From Scatophagus argus (lineage: Eukaryota > Chordata > Actinopteri > Scatophagidae), in assembly GCF_020382885.2 (NCBI RefSeq), contig NC_058499.1:10525872-10589871 (forward strand): DNA of 64,000 bases, given 5' to 3'. The translations under genes and the position numbers were made by a program. Position 1 is the first letter of the stretch. Every line of letters starts with the position of its first letter. The notes beneath the pieces were generated by a model, which worked only from the letters and a program-made list of their open reading frames with translations, was not told the origin of the DNA and did no database searches. Below are positions 1-12,200 of this stretch, in pieces.

Positions 1-2414
1 TTGAAGCATCTTTATTTGGTTGGACAGCATAAAATATCCCATAACCCATAAAATAGTCACTGGTAGAGCTGTATATTGTCAACCATCCTGTAATATGTTA
101 TGTGCTTATTTCTTCATGTCTGAGCTGACGTTATGTTTGTCAAAGAGTCAGATGGCAAAAAACAGATCACCGCACTGATGTCTAGCTATCAGGTGTTCAA
201 TAACCACGCAAAATGAACCACAGCCACAAATCTTTGCATGTAAAGTATTTAAAAACTGATATAGTGGTTCTGAGAATTGACACGGTATCACAAAAGAAAA
301 TATTGTGATGCTCAAGTTTATCAACATTTTCTTACCCCCCTAATCACCGGCTGCCACAGGTTCTTTTGTAAGGGAGCCATCTTGCCTCAGGGGTTCAGTG
401 TATTCACATGAGACTTTCCTGTTGCAAGCTGCCTCCATCAAGCACACACTTAACAGCACACAAATTTCAACCACAGCTAATGTTATGTATTTTTAATATG
501 CTGCTGTAATCTGCCCAGAGTAAAGAGGAACTGACTGCAATTATAAAATTATGACTACCACAAAATTATGATTGGCTGCATATTTGAACTCAGTTCATCA
601 GAACTGTTCAAATGTGCATGATGTATTCATGAATTTCAAGTTGGATTGCCTGTGGCCCTCCATGCATGCATGCAGAGCAAAAATGAAAATACTGTTCCAG
701 AAGAGGTGCACTTGAGCCAAAACCAACTGGCAGTAAGCAGATTTTCACACCTCAGGAAGGTATCATACTCCAACATTGGCTGACTTCAAACTTCAATCCT
801 GAATACACTGTTCAATGCTTTCAGTTAATATTATGTGAGGTTCTCTTGTATATCTGTTTTTACTGCCCTGCACCAACAGTGGCAGTATATTGCATGGAGT
901 TAGGAGGGAGCTGGGGAAACACTACAGAGAGCACATACACTTAGTGTGAACCACTGCACTTTTTAATGTTTCCCGAATGCTAGTAAATCTAACCCTCGTG
1001 AAACATTATGCCAAGTATGACATCACCTCTGCACAGACACGTTTTATGATTTTTAACTTCATTTACAGAGACCATGGCTGGGCAGGCCACAGAGTCCAGT
1101 TTAAAACTCAGTTGCCACACTGAACAGCAGAGGCTAGTTTTGTTGAGTTGAGTCACTCCAGAACTGACTGGCAAACTCAGAGAACCCAGAAGAAGGGGCG
1201 GGCGAGATGAGTTGTTGTTTTCTCATTGTAGTTTGTTGTGCATGTGTAAACCATCTGTTGGAGTTTCAGTAAAGTTCAGTTGTGGTAGGGTTTTACTGTT
1301 CATCTTACCCAGAGTCAGACAAAGTCATGGGTGCCTTTTTATGTCCGTGTGCAGTTTGAAGATTATTCTGAACATTGTTGCTGGTCATGTTTTGTTCCAT
1401 TGACAGATGTCCGTCAGATCAGGTAGTAGCCTCTAGGGTTATAAATAATATAGGTTTTAATCAAATAGAACAGTTCGCTATACATTGTGTGTATTAAATG
1501 CTTTGATCACACTGTCTGCTGTTTGTTTCCCTACCGGAGATCTTTGTCATGTGTCATTCTCCCCATTTCCTATCACCTCTCTACTATGCACTACTGTAAT
1601 CTACAGCACCACGCAAAATTTTCTTCTTCACAAAGTTCTTCTCAACATACAGCTAAAAATTAAAAGTAACTGGCTTTTCTGAACCCCTAAGGCCACTATA
1701 CCTCCCTGAACCTGCATAAAGAACAACATTTTCTATTAAATGGTGCATTTTGAGAAGTATTTCCTGTTCTGTCAAGACCATGGATAATATTGTTTTTATT
1801 GCGCTCTGTGAATCCCCCCTCCATTTCCCTGTTCAAGGATGCTCATTAGAAGACCAACCAGCTAATCTGGTGTTGGGGTCCTGATAACTGCCTTGCTTGG
1901 CGTCATGCTAGTAAATTGCCGTGGCTCCCTGTTAAAAGCCGGCAGTTGATAGCAGTATCAGGAGACAGGCTGCACTGGGGAGACAGAGTGTCCGGCTCCA
2001 AATGACCTCCCAAAATAGACAAGTGTCTCAAGACCAGGGGCCGCAGGCACCTCCAGTCGAAGCAAAGAAGCTCAGACAAGGCCAGGAAGAACATGTCATC
2101 AGAGTCATTGCTGTTAACGGCATGCAGATATTCAACGGAGGCAGCAGACACTGAATGACCCCAAGGCTCAGCATTTGGTTCTCCAGCAGAGTCTTGCCAC
2201 TCCACGCACAGGGCAGACATGGAGCCGCCTGTACAGGACGGGAGCCACTCACTACAACAGAGCTGATAATGATTATGGCCAGTTCACTATCACTAATAGT
2301 GTAAGGCCTGCTATGTCTCTATCTTCAGACAGCTCCATATTTACACATGATGGTCCACAACACAGATGGGAAGCTTGTTTAAGCACATTATGAAAACTTA
2401 AGAGCAGCCATGTC
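1..2414. other. Intergenic DNA, no gene recognised
   Basis: No open frame here resembles a known protein or shows a chain of splice-compatible exons. The stretch at about 1,860-2,280 is less AT-rich and more complex than its surroundings. It has an open frame of 105 codons on the minus strand that I do not recognise, and it contains one AGCTGATAA site (2,261-2,269). It could be a conserved noncoding element; the sequence alone does not settle this. Confidence 0.6.
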
Positions 2415-2697
2415 CAAAGTGGTCTGCCACTGACAATTATTTTCATTGTTGATTAATCTGCAGGTTATTTTCACAATTAATCGATTAACCATTTATTCTA
2501 ACCCAAATTACTTCTTTTGTCCAACCAATGGTTCAAAACTCTTTACTTTTACTATCATAAATGACAAAGAAAAGTAGAAAATCCTTACATTTTTGCTTTA
2601 AAAATGACAAAAATTAAATGAATTATGTATTTTCAACAACTGTCAACAACAACTGTCAACTAATTTTCTGTCAATCAACTAACTGATTAACTAACTT
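2415..2697 (+). repeat. Degenerate teleost interspersed repeat rich in ATTAATCGATTAA-type motifs
   Basis: The segment has the character of a very common fish dispersed repeat. It opens with ATTATTTTCATTGTTGATTA-like sequence and runs through an AATTAATCGATTAACC block. It then has a middle part with the 'cttttgtccaaccaa' and 'tactatcataaatgacaaag' phrases, and it closes with 'ctgtcaatcaactaactgat'. A second copy of the same family lies near 35.1-35.8 kb. It is probably a nonautonomous DNA element; the class is from memory, not from a search. Confidence 0.6.
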
Positions 2698-5600
2698 AAT
2701 GTGTCGGCTCTTGTCCAAAGGACAAGTCGTTTCATTATGTGGTGTGCACAGTCTCTCGTCACCCAGCGATGGTGTGATTTAAGCCCTGCTGGTGCAGCGG
2801 GGTCAGCTCTGTGAACCTGTGTTTCCCCAGTGATGATTTACTTGTGCACAGAGGGCACACTTTCCACTCTGCCCAGGCTCTACCCTGGCTTAGGTCCTCC
2901 CTGAAGAGCCACTTATAAGAAAGTCTTTTTTTCGCTGCGACACAGGAAGGCTAATTTCCGTCCTTGATGCTACACTTCCACTGTCGGGCCCCATGAAGTA
3001 AATCAATAAGAGAGAAGAACGGGGGCACTGAATCATGTACTGAAAACAAAGCACCTCCAGTGTATCTGGACCTGTGCAAGCCTCGGAGTGAGACAGAGTG
3101 AAAGGAAGTGAGAGAATGATCTCTGTCACACTGTTGAGAATGGCCGCAGTAGGTTTTACAAGTCCTGACTTACCTGCAGCACAGTTACACATTACAGATA
3201 AGTAAAATTCAATGTTCCATGATAAATTACTAACTCACCAGACTCACCAAAAATATACTGTGGCATGATTCCAAAAACAGTACAACAAAGCATATGGAAT
3301 TCATTCTTCCCCAGCCGAGAGAGAAAACATTTACCCCTAAACCAATTTGGTGCAGTGCACACAACAAGGTATTATTAGCCTTAGTCCAACACAAATTTTA
3401 AAGAACAGAAGGCCTCATCTTTGCAAACAGTGAAGAGCATGCACCTATTACTGAAAATAGCTTAATATGATATGGTCACGCATCCAGAGTGTATGTTATA
3501 CAATGACTGCTTTTAATTTTTCCTCTGTATGAAAAATTTAGATAATCTGAGCATGATCCTGTGCTTTCAGCTTGTAAATCTATACAGAGACGACTACAGT
3601 CTGATATAAATCAGAATCAGAATCAGAATTCCTTTATTTATCCCTGAAGGGAAATTCTTAAAATTCTTAAATCTTAAAATAAAACGTGATCTTTTCACTG
3701 CCAAGAAGGTTTCTATAGATAATGCTATATAAAATGGTCGGAATCAAGCAGTTTCCTTGTGTCCCAGCAGCAGCAGCAGCTTTTCTTGATCAGCTGGCTG
3801 TCATTACAATCTTGTCATTACCGGTGCTTTGGGAGATGAATCTTGATGTGTCTATTTCAACAGGATCCCCTGACACCGTCAACGAATTAAAATCAATTGG
3901 TTTGTCTCTTGTCTTTATAGCCCTCGGCAGCCTGTGAAAAATTGACCCTCTTAAGAGGTAACACAGTATTCATGGGGGGCACACGTCCAGAGCATGACTA
4001 ATGGAGCTCCAGTCTATATGCTAATGCTACATAACACTAATACTGGCTGCATTAAGTTAGCCATGATACCAGGATGATATCATGTTTGCTGAAAGGAGAG
4101 ACAGTCGATGAAAAACGGATGATAGCACAAAATACCATCTTCATAATGCTACGCATCTCGGACATAGCTGTATGCTGGGGAGAAAGGCGCAGTGGTCATT
4201 AGGACCCTTAAAGGGTAACGACTCCTAACTCTGATTTACTTGATCTCATATCTTAGAGGAAACCGCGGATCGCCTGCCAGTCTGGCGCTCACAGACTCCC
4301 TGTGTGACCTCAGCTAGTAAGCCGGCTCAGTGTTCACAATAGGTGGCCCACTGTGGCCCATGTCCCTGGTGCTTCCATAGATGTGGGCTTGGAAAAGGGA
4401 CGGAAATCCTGGTAGAGAGCACTGCAGGAAAGAGTCTCGCCATTTCAGTTTGCAGGTCTAACCTTAGAGGTCAAACAAAGCTTTTCCCCCCAGAGGCCTC
4501 CACACTCTTTCTTATCCCTCCCCCTCGTCAAAGACATTCCTCTCTCTAAACTGTGCCTCCATAACAGTTCAGATCCATCAGCATCTCAATACTTTCCCCA
4601 AGTAAGGCACTTTCACTTAGAAATTCAGAGTTCTCATGTAACTAGGGCAGGCACAATGGTTATTGCCAAAAGTAATAGAAATATAAAATAAGATTTTTTA
4701 TGAGCTCTTCTAAGATGGACCTTCCCTAAGAGAATGTCCTTTAGATTTACTATGGTGAAAATATATGATTCCACTTATACTCAGACATACACTTTTGGTG
4801 GAAGCCAAATATGAACTGCCAAGCTGTGCTAGAGCTTGTCTCTGAAGAGGTCTCAAGAGAGCCTGGAAAAAAAAAGACTGGGTACAGCAAAGTGATTGAT
4901 CAGCAGGATATCCCAAAGAGACACACAGTGTAATACACATTTTTTGATGAGAAGTTTCTCATTGCAGTGCTTGCCTTGAGGCCAACACTGGAGCCACAAA
5001 CCAAGGTTTTTCCCAGTGTGTCACCCACTCAAGGGGTATTAGTGTTTGTGTTACAGTGTCTCTCTGTCCTATAAACAATGTGTCTCTTGTGACAGTGAAT
5101 CAGACACGGCCTGTCGGCTAGCCTCCGCGGCATCAGGCCTGCTTGCCAGAGATTGGTCGGGGGACTGCTGCAGAGCCATGCCATTTGTCATGCTGTATAT
5201 TTACAGGCTGTGTCAGCACAGGGCGAGTGGAGCGAGACGTCTCCGCTCTGCGCCTGACTCCATGGACGCCAGGCCCAGAACCTCCCCTCATTCATCTGTT
5301 TACTTTCTAAATAGGCCTCTGTTTGGACTTACATCAGTGGGGAGAGAATATCTAAGAAAACGAGGAAGGAAATCTGTGGAAAACAAAGGAAAGGGAAAGA
5401 AACTGTCTGTGATAGAGACTGCCCCTTGCTGTTCCTGATTACGGCAGAGTTTCAGAGTGCTTGGCGCCATCAGAATCGGCCATCCAGGCAGCCGGGCAGG
5501 CCAGACAGGGGAGAGGAAGACTGGTAGTGACGCTTGCAAATACCAAGCAGGGGACTGTTAGGGAGCTTTTTCAGTGTTTATGTATTTTAGATGGCTGTCT

Positions 5601-8600
5601 TTGATTTTGTAAAGCAGGAGAAGAAAGATAGACACCTCCCACAGTTACCGAACTTGTTTTGTACGTAAATTATGCAATGTAATCTGTTTTGAAGTATTCT
5701 AAACGTCTGTCTCACAACACATGTTTTTTTAATTTATATAATGTATAACTACTTTTTGGACTCACATGAAGCTTTATAACTCTAAACATCACGAGCAATC
5801 CGAGAAATACAACCCTCAAAACAATGATGCAGTGCAGCCTAAAAACTTGAAGCAACTGCCTGCTCAATAATTTTCACAGCACCAGTCAAATTATTTTTCC
5901 CCAGCATGTTATTGTACCACCATGGATATTAATACCAGTTTCAAGATTACCTTTTTCATAAGCAAGATACATAATCACCAATACAGATGCAGTAACTCAG
6001 GGGATAACGTTAATTGAACATAACATGGCACATAGTGTATATTTTCCACATATGCTCACAGTTAATGCAGTTTTAGTTTTACATGACACAGCTGATGGAG
6101 GTCATTCTGCCTTGCTGAAACAGCAAGACACTGGCTGCTAAGTCATGCCCCTCAGTTCATGTAAAATCAATCCAAGTACAAAAACCTTTTAACATTTCCC
6201 TAGGCCTAAAGTCAATTGCAGATTACTAATGGTCAAATAACTTGCACATCCCCACAGAGTAAACACAATACCAACCACTTGACCAAAGTCGAGGTGTTCC
6301 CTCTATAATGTCAAGTTGTGCTCTGTGAAATTGAAATTGATGCACAGTGGAAAATGTTCTCAAGTAGAGTATGTCCAAACTGTGTGTACAGTATGTGTGT
6401 GTGTGGGTGTGTAGTCAGGGACACTTCCGGTCTCCTAGTCTTTGTGTCCTGTTTACCTCCTCTACCGTATATAGCTCAGGGGACATATAAGCAACAAACT
6501 GTTTCTGTATACCTTTTCAGTATTATTATTATTATTATGATTATTTGCTATGCGTAACTATTATGAAGTAAGCAACACTGCATGAATTGTGTCTCACTGT
6601 TCATCACAACAGCAGCCCCCCCCTTTTCATTGCTACCATACAGGGACCGGAAAGAGAACCTAGCTGGGGATGACAGCATAAGGAGGCAGAGTTTTCTATA
6701 CATTCTATGTTCTAATTGCATTTGGCACGAACAACTACCCTAAACATTTTTGTGGCCCATAATTGTCTACAGAGTAAGAATCTGAAGTTGTTTAAAGGTG
6801 AACGTTAAAATGATTAAACAAACTATCCAGTGGAACTACCTATTGTTCTACATGTTGCTGAACTACTTCCTCATTTAGCTTTGTCCAGCTGTGCACGTAC
6901 AGAGTTTTACAATGCAACTGAAAACTGCAATGAGTTTTTCAGGTTCATTCAGAATTTGTTTCACTTTTAAAGATAGATGTGAAAAACTGGACTTAAAAAA
7001 AATTTGCTCAGCAATTAATCTTGTATTTAAAACAGCAGGGATGTAGAACAATGAAAAATGAATGAATGAATCAAATGAATTACGTACTTTAACTGTTGAT
7101 TTTGGTGAACCTGTTGGTATGCATATCAAAGGGACAACTTCTAAAATATGACCAGAATTTGAAGGCAGCTCCAAAAATGGTGGGGGCAGCATATCACGAT
7201 AGTAACTACCAACTGCTGATTACTATCTTGTCTGCTGTAGTTAACTTTGACTGTTAGCTAGCCTATAGTTAGCCTACTGTTTGCTCAGTTGGCCATTTAG
7301 TTAGTTCCCCTAAGGTTTACTGGATTGTACCTGGACAACAACCACGAATCCTGGAAAGTCACTAATGGCAAGGGGCTTCAAATTGACTGGACTGTGTGGC
7401 CTGAACACCGCAGCAAGCAAGGGTCCAGGAGACAGGGGACAGGGTACAGGTGAAGGGACAGAGAAATGAGATAGCCATATAAAGCCAGAATTGTGTGGTG
7501 ATTATGGAAAGTCAAACCAAGGTGGTTTGGGTGAATTGTATTTCATTTATGGCGCAATTGGGATTAGGAGATATTTCTGCAACACAAATACATAATCATC
7601 ACAGTCTGGTGTTCATTTTTGGAATGTTTCAAGTTCTGGCCAAATCAAACAAATTGTACCTTTAAGAATATTGGTAAATTTCTGAGTTGTGATAACCCCT
7701 TTAAAGGTTTAATTTGATCTTTACATTTACATGCACTTACAATGCAGCACATCAAGAAAAAAGCAGCAAACTGAACTTGTTTTCAAGTAGACTGCTCTTT
7801 TTCCACTTTTAGTAGAAGGCAGATAAGTGGACAGCTTCTCAAAGAGAGCATACTTCATCTAATCAAAGACTTTTTGTGATTAATCATAATTAATTAACAA
7901 TGTTTTAAAGCCATAACATGGGCTAATATTTTGGTTCTTCAAACATTTACAAACATTCAGAGCAGCAATGATTCTGTCTCTCGTGTCACCACAGCAACTC
8001 TATCTAATCTTCACTGAAAAGAACAAGAACACCAAAAACAACAGGACTGGCTGGGACTGAGGCAAGAGTGAAGAGAAAATCAGCAGTAAAGATTTGAAAC
8101 AGGAAGAGTGTGGCGTCAGTACAGGCGGGAGATAAGAGCACTGCGCTCCATACACAAACACAGGGTTTCTGTGGCTGAGTGACTCCCAGCTCTCCGGGCG
8201 CCCTCACAGTAGCTGTCCTCTCCCCCCTGGCTGGCTCCAGACCACAGCCCGTCACCCAGCCCTGCACACAGCAGATCCAGGGGCCTGATACACCCTCAGT
8301 GACTCCAGGGGTTTTAAGGGGATTTGTGTGAGTTCAGAGGACTGACGGGCCCCCTCAAACATGCAGACCTTGGGAAAAAAATGAGGGGTCTTTTATCCCA
8401 CGCTGCATTTCAACCAGCCCCCTTGGTTAAATGTCATTACAGCTCAACTCCAAAGTAACTAATTAACAACAAAGCCTTCTGTTTTTTTTTCACGTTTCCC
8501 ACTGTGTCCAGCTGTGAGAGGTATTTTTCAAAATTAATATTACAAAGAAACAAAGCACACTTTCTCTAATAGTGGTTCCCAAACGTTTTAAACATCCCGA

Positions 8601-8854
8601 TCAGATTGACCCTCACCCCCAATCCGTCACCATGGCTAAGGTGCTGGGGCCATAGCTCTTTCAAACTTTGCTACCTTTTTGTTTCTATCTGTTACTTTAT
8701 TACCTTTATTGCTGAAACACATTTTCCCAAAGTCAGAAATACACTCATCAACAATGGAAAAGAAAGTGTGTGGAGTGGATTAAGAGCAGCGGGTGTTGAC
8801 ATGATTCCTCCTCACAACACTGTCTGACCAACCAGTCAGACCAGCTGGACCAAA
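2698..8854. other. Intergenic DNA, no gene recognised
   Basis: Mostly AT-rich unique-looking sequence without a supportable coding exon. It holds a short LINE-tail-like repeat (3,607-3,672, listed separately) and an ATT trinucleotide run near 6,518-6,540. A more GC-rich island at about 5,060-5,540 contains an inverted CCAAT box (ATTGG near 5,152). The 130-codon frame over this island has no recognisable domain and is treated as chance. Confidence 0.55.
3607..3672. repeat. Short LINE 3'-tail-like repeat
   Basis: A reiterated 'aatcag' stretch is followed by 'attcctttatttatccctga' and 'agggaaattctt'. This string is a familiar 3' end of fish non-LTR retrotransposons and of SINEs that share their tails. 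Only the tail is present, as expected for a heavily 5'-truncated insertion. Family assignment is from memory. Confidence 0.55.
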
Positions 8855-9200
8855 CACCACCACAGGTGGTGCGACCACCACAGGAGGACATGGAAGAGAA
8901 CCGGGATAAGAGGGAAACTAACTCAGCTTGAACCTGAGGATGCTCTTGGCTAATGGTTAAGTGGGGTGGATGAGACAAGACTTAGGCTGGCAAAGCTACA
9001 GGAAATTAGAGACTGTTGTGCCCACATCTTCACAGAGGTCTGCCTCCATCACAACGCTCCAGATCAAGCTATTAGTCTTGACAGGCAGACCATACTCCAC
9101 GATGACAGAATGCAAGAGTTTGTCAAGACAAGGGAGATGCAGACTGTTTTAACATTAATGCTGAATATCAACGCTGCAAAAGTGCTGCACATTTTCAGTT
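8855..9200 (+). mobile_element. Fragment of a non-LTR retrotransposon (endonuclease N-terminal part)
   Basis: Frame +2 from 8,966 reads an MDETRLRLAKLQEIRDCC-like stretch and then 'FTEVCLHHNAPDQAISLDR' with 'HDDR' shortly after. This matches the layout of the apurinic endonuclease start in fish LINEs, where 'KMDEIRLR..RDCC', 'FTETWLH..IPD' and a downstream 'RADR' or 'HDR' motif occur. The region before it (about 8,860-8,960) can be read as the arginine-rich leader usual for these elements but contains stops. The catalytic Glu-Thr pair has changed (FTET to FTEV) and the frame dies by 9,202, so this is a dead 5' fragment with no reverse transcriptase nearby. Exact LINE clade is uncertain. Confidence 0.6.
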
Positions 9201-12200
9201 AGATTACAGATAAGCCAGCCAGTTTAACTCTATTACAGACACTACAACAATTGAAATTACATTGCAATGAAGTAATACATCTGCCACATAAAGAACAAAG
9301 AGAATGATACATGCATATGCTCAGGAACACATACAGAAGGCTCTCAAACCCTTGAAAGGCAGCATACTTCACTTTGGGAAAACCTGCTCTAATATAACCC
9401 CAGTGGCTTCTCACAAAGTGAAAGTGACTTCTCCTGACTTCCCAAATATTCTCACTTAAATAAGTTGGATCTCCCACGGTCTATTATTCCAGCAATAAAA
9501 GACGAACCAGAATCATCTTTGTAATAGCAGCAGGAATACAGATTATAACTGCTGTCTCAAACAGCTGCTGTATTTACATACAGAAGCAGGATCACATACT
9601 CCTTTCCTTCACCACAAAACCACTATCTGTTGCAAGCATGCTTCAAATCCTATTATCGGAAAATCCTGAGTCAAATATCCTCCCCAGTGAATCTCACAGG
9701 GCCATCATTCAGCAAGCCCGTGTGTGTTATGACAGAGAGGTAGAGAGAGAGAAAAGACAAACAGCAGAGCAATCAGATGAGCTTCTGCATGAGACAGAAA
9801 GAGCTAAAAGTGTAATACCATTAAACCCTATCTTGTGCAAGAGTCTCATTCTCATTTAACCTTGCTTGTGAAATGAGTTTGCTAATTTTCTCACAGCTAT
9901 GAGACAGAGGCAAGTCTCCAATACCATCAGAGAAGCAACAAAATTGCCATAGGTCTCAGGCTCAACATGACAACGCATTTTACCAGATAGACTGTGTGTG
10001 TGTGTGTGCGTGTGTGTGGATGAGACTCAAAAAAGCATTTTGGCACAGGGTCGAAGGCTGGGAATCCTAGCCGGGTTAATAAAAGTAGCCCGTGGGGCAC
10101 TGTTTTTCCAGGCGCTCTCTGTGATGTTTGAATGTGAACTCAAACAAGCCTTCATTATGTGGCCACAGCCCTGGAGCCCCTGGAGCTGGGAGAGAGAGGC
10201 CCTGCCACTGACAGCCGTGGGCTGCTGGCGGGTGCAGACGCCTTCCCCTCTGCTATGTCTCTTTCTCTCTTTTCACTCACCCCACCTCTGATCCCTTTTT
10301 CCTCACTGCTCTTAGTCTATAATCCTGCAGAACCCCCCACCCCCGGTGCAATACCATACCTTTCTCTCTCTTATTCCTCCTTCACCCCTGCCTTTTCAAG
10401 CATTTTTCATCATTCGCCATGAAGGCTCCTGTACGACCTGGAAGCCTCTAATCCACCATCTTTGTCTGTGGGTTTAGTTTAGTATGAATGTAACTTTTTT
10501 ACCACACTGTGACAGTTTCCAGACATACATGGCCATGTTACTCTTGAGGTACTTTGCCTGATCGTGCAAGAAATAACAGCAACTGATCTGATTTTTCATA
10601 AAATACAATCATCAATCACAGTTATGTAGCTGCACAGATACCACTATCCCCTTTACTTCTTTCTGTCCATTTCTACAAAATTTAAGTGTACAGCAGCACA
10701 GAACCTTTAAAACTGTTAAGCCACACAACTGTTGACAAAGGAACGCTCAAGCCTATTGAGAGATGGAAAGAAAGCTAAATAGACTGAATGAGAAGAGCAG
10801 AAAGAAGAGCAGAAAGAGAAAAGAAACAGGAAGAAAGAGAGGGGAAAGATCTGTAATTAGAACCATCTTTTCTCCCAGTGATTGCAGCCCAGTGTTTCCC
10901 AAACCAGTGGTAAAAATAAGCCCTCCTCTACCCTGATCCAGAGACACCCGCTGTGTCACTCGGGCCACATCCAGACAGAAATGATTAAGAGCACTAGCGA
11001 TATTAAACTTCTGGGAAGTTAAAAAGGCCAGAGATACGAATGGGCAACTTTTGTAGAACGCAGCACAGCAAGCTGCTGGAGAAATGTCACAAGACTGACA
11101 GAGTGTGGAATTCACTTTGAATGTAAGAAACTGCAACATGTGCAGCAGTTTTCTGTAGGAATATCTATTTGCATCCATTTACATCTACTGGACTGGTTAA
11201 TGTCTATCTCAAAAAATCTTCTTTGTCTTGGAATTAGCCACTGAAAACAAACCCTAACCCTCAAAATAAGGGAACTGTAGCGATTTGACTAATCACTGGA
11301 CAATCTACATGCTTTCAGAATGCTTTGGTATGCTCTATAGGCACATGCTGGAGAAGATTTGGTAACCTGCTGAGAGATGAGATCATAAAAACACATAAAA
11401 AAAATATTAATTTGACTCTGGGAGATAATCTAATCTTGGTGCTATATTTAAAAGTATTTTGAGCAATACGAGCCTCATCCAAAGGAAAGGGGACAAACTT
11501 TATTGATATAGTTACAATTCATTAAATTAAAAAAAATAAAATTCTTAATTATTAATTATCAATAACTTTGTTGCTTGCTGTTTGCTAACACAGAAACACA
11601 TTTGGCATTGTGGAGTCATTAACCAAAGAGCCATTCCACCAATAATATCTTCCAGGCTGCGGAATTGAGGGCACTTTGTCCAATTGTCAAGACAGCTCAG
11701 CCATATTGCCACGAGTCATGAAACTTCGGCCCAAGATGTCCTACCCCCTACAATGGAGTCTGACTGATGTTGCTGTGTGCATCTCTGTGAAGGGCCTCTG
11801 TAACATCTAGCTGGAGGCAGGGAACAGGCCCGGGCCTAACACTCCGCACAGCCCCACGACGACAAAATGATTCATTACCATAGAAACCACTAATGTGAGT
11901 CATTTTTCGAATAATCATCAATTATTCATGGAGCAAAGCTCTCAGACTGTTTTGTCTGCTTTGTAAACACAAACTAACTAACTTCCTCCTCATGGTTCCC
12001 AAAACTGAAACAAGTGGCTGGTTCTCATCCTGTCCCATGTTTACTGAGTTTGACTAAGAATTTAATGAAAATATATCGTGCTTTTTAGACATATTTATTT
12101 TACAAAGCCAAGAAATCACAACTCTTCTGCCACTGATTCTTCTGATATATCATTTTTATAATATTCATATATTTATACACAACTACTGGACATGATGTCT

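Noticed and set aside
8570-8610. 'agtggttcccaaacgtttta' as a hAT transposon end
   Set aside because: It resembles a hAT terminus, but no matching right end or target duplication was found.
10753-11178. 141-codon minus-strand frame
   Set aside because: Its C-terminal third is Phe/Leu/Ser low complexity from a GA-rich strand, and the rest matches nothing I know.
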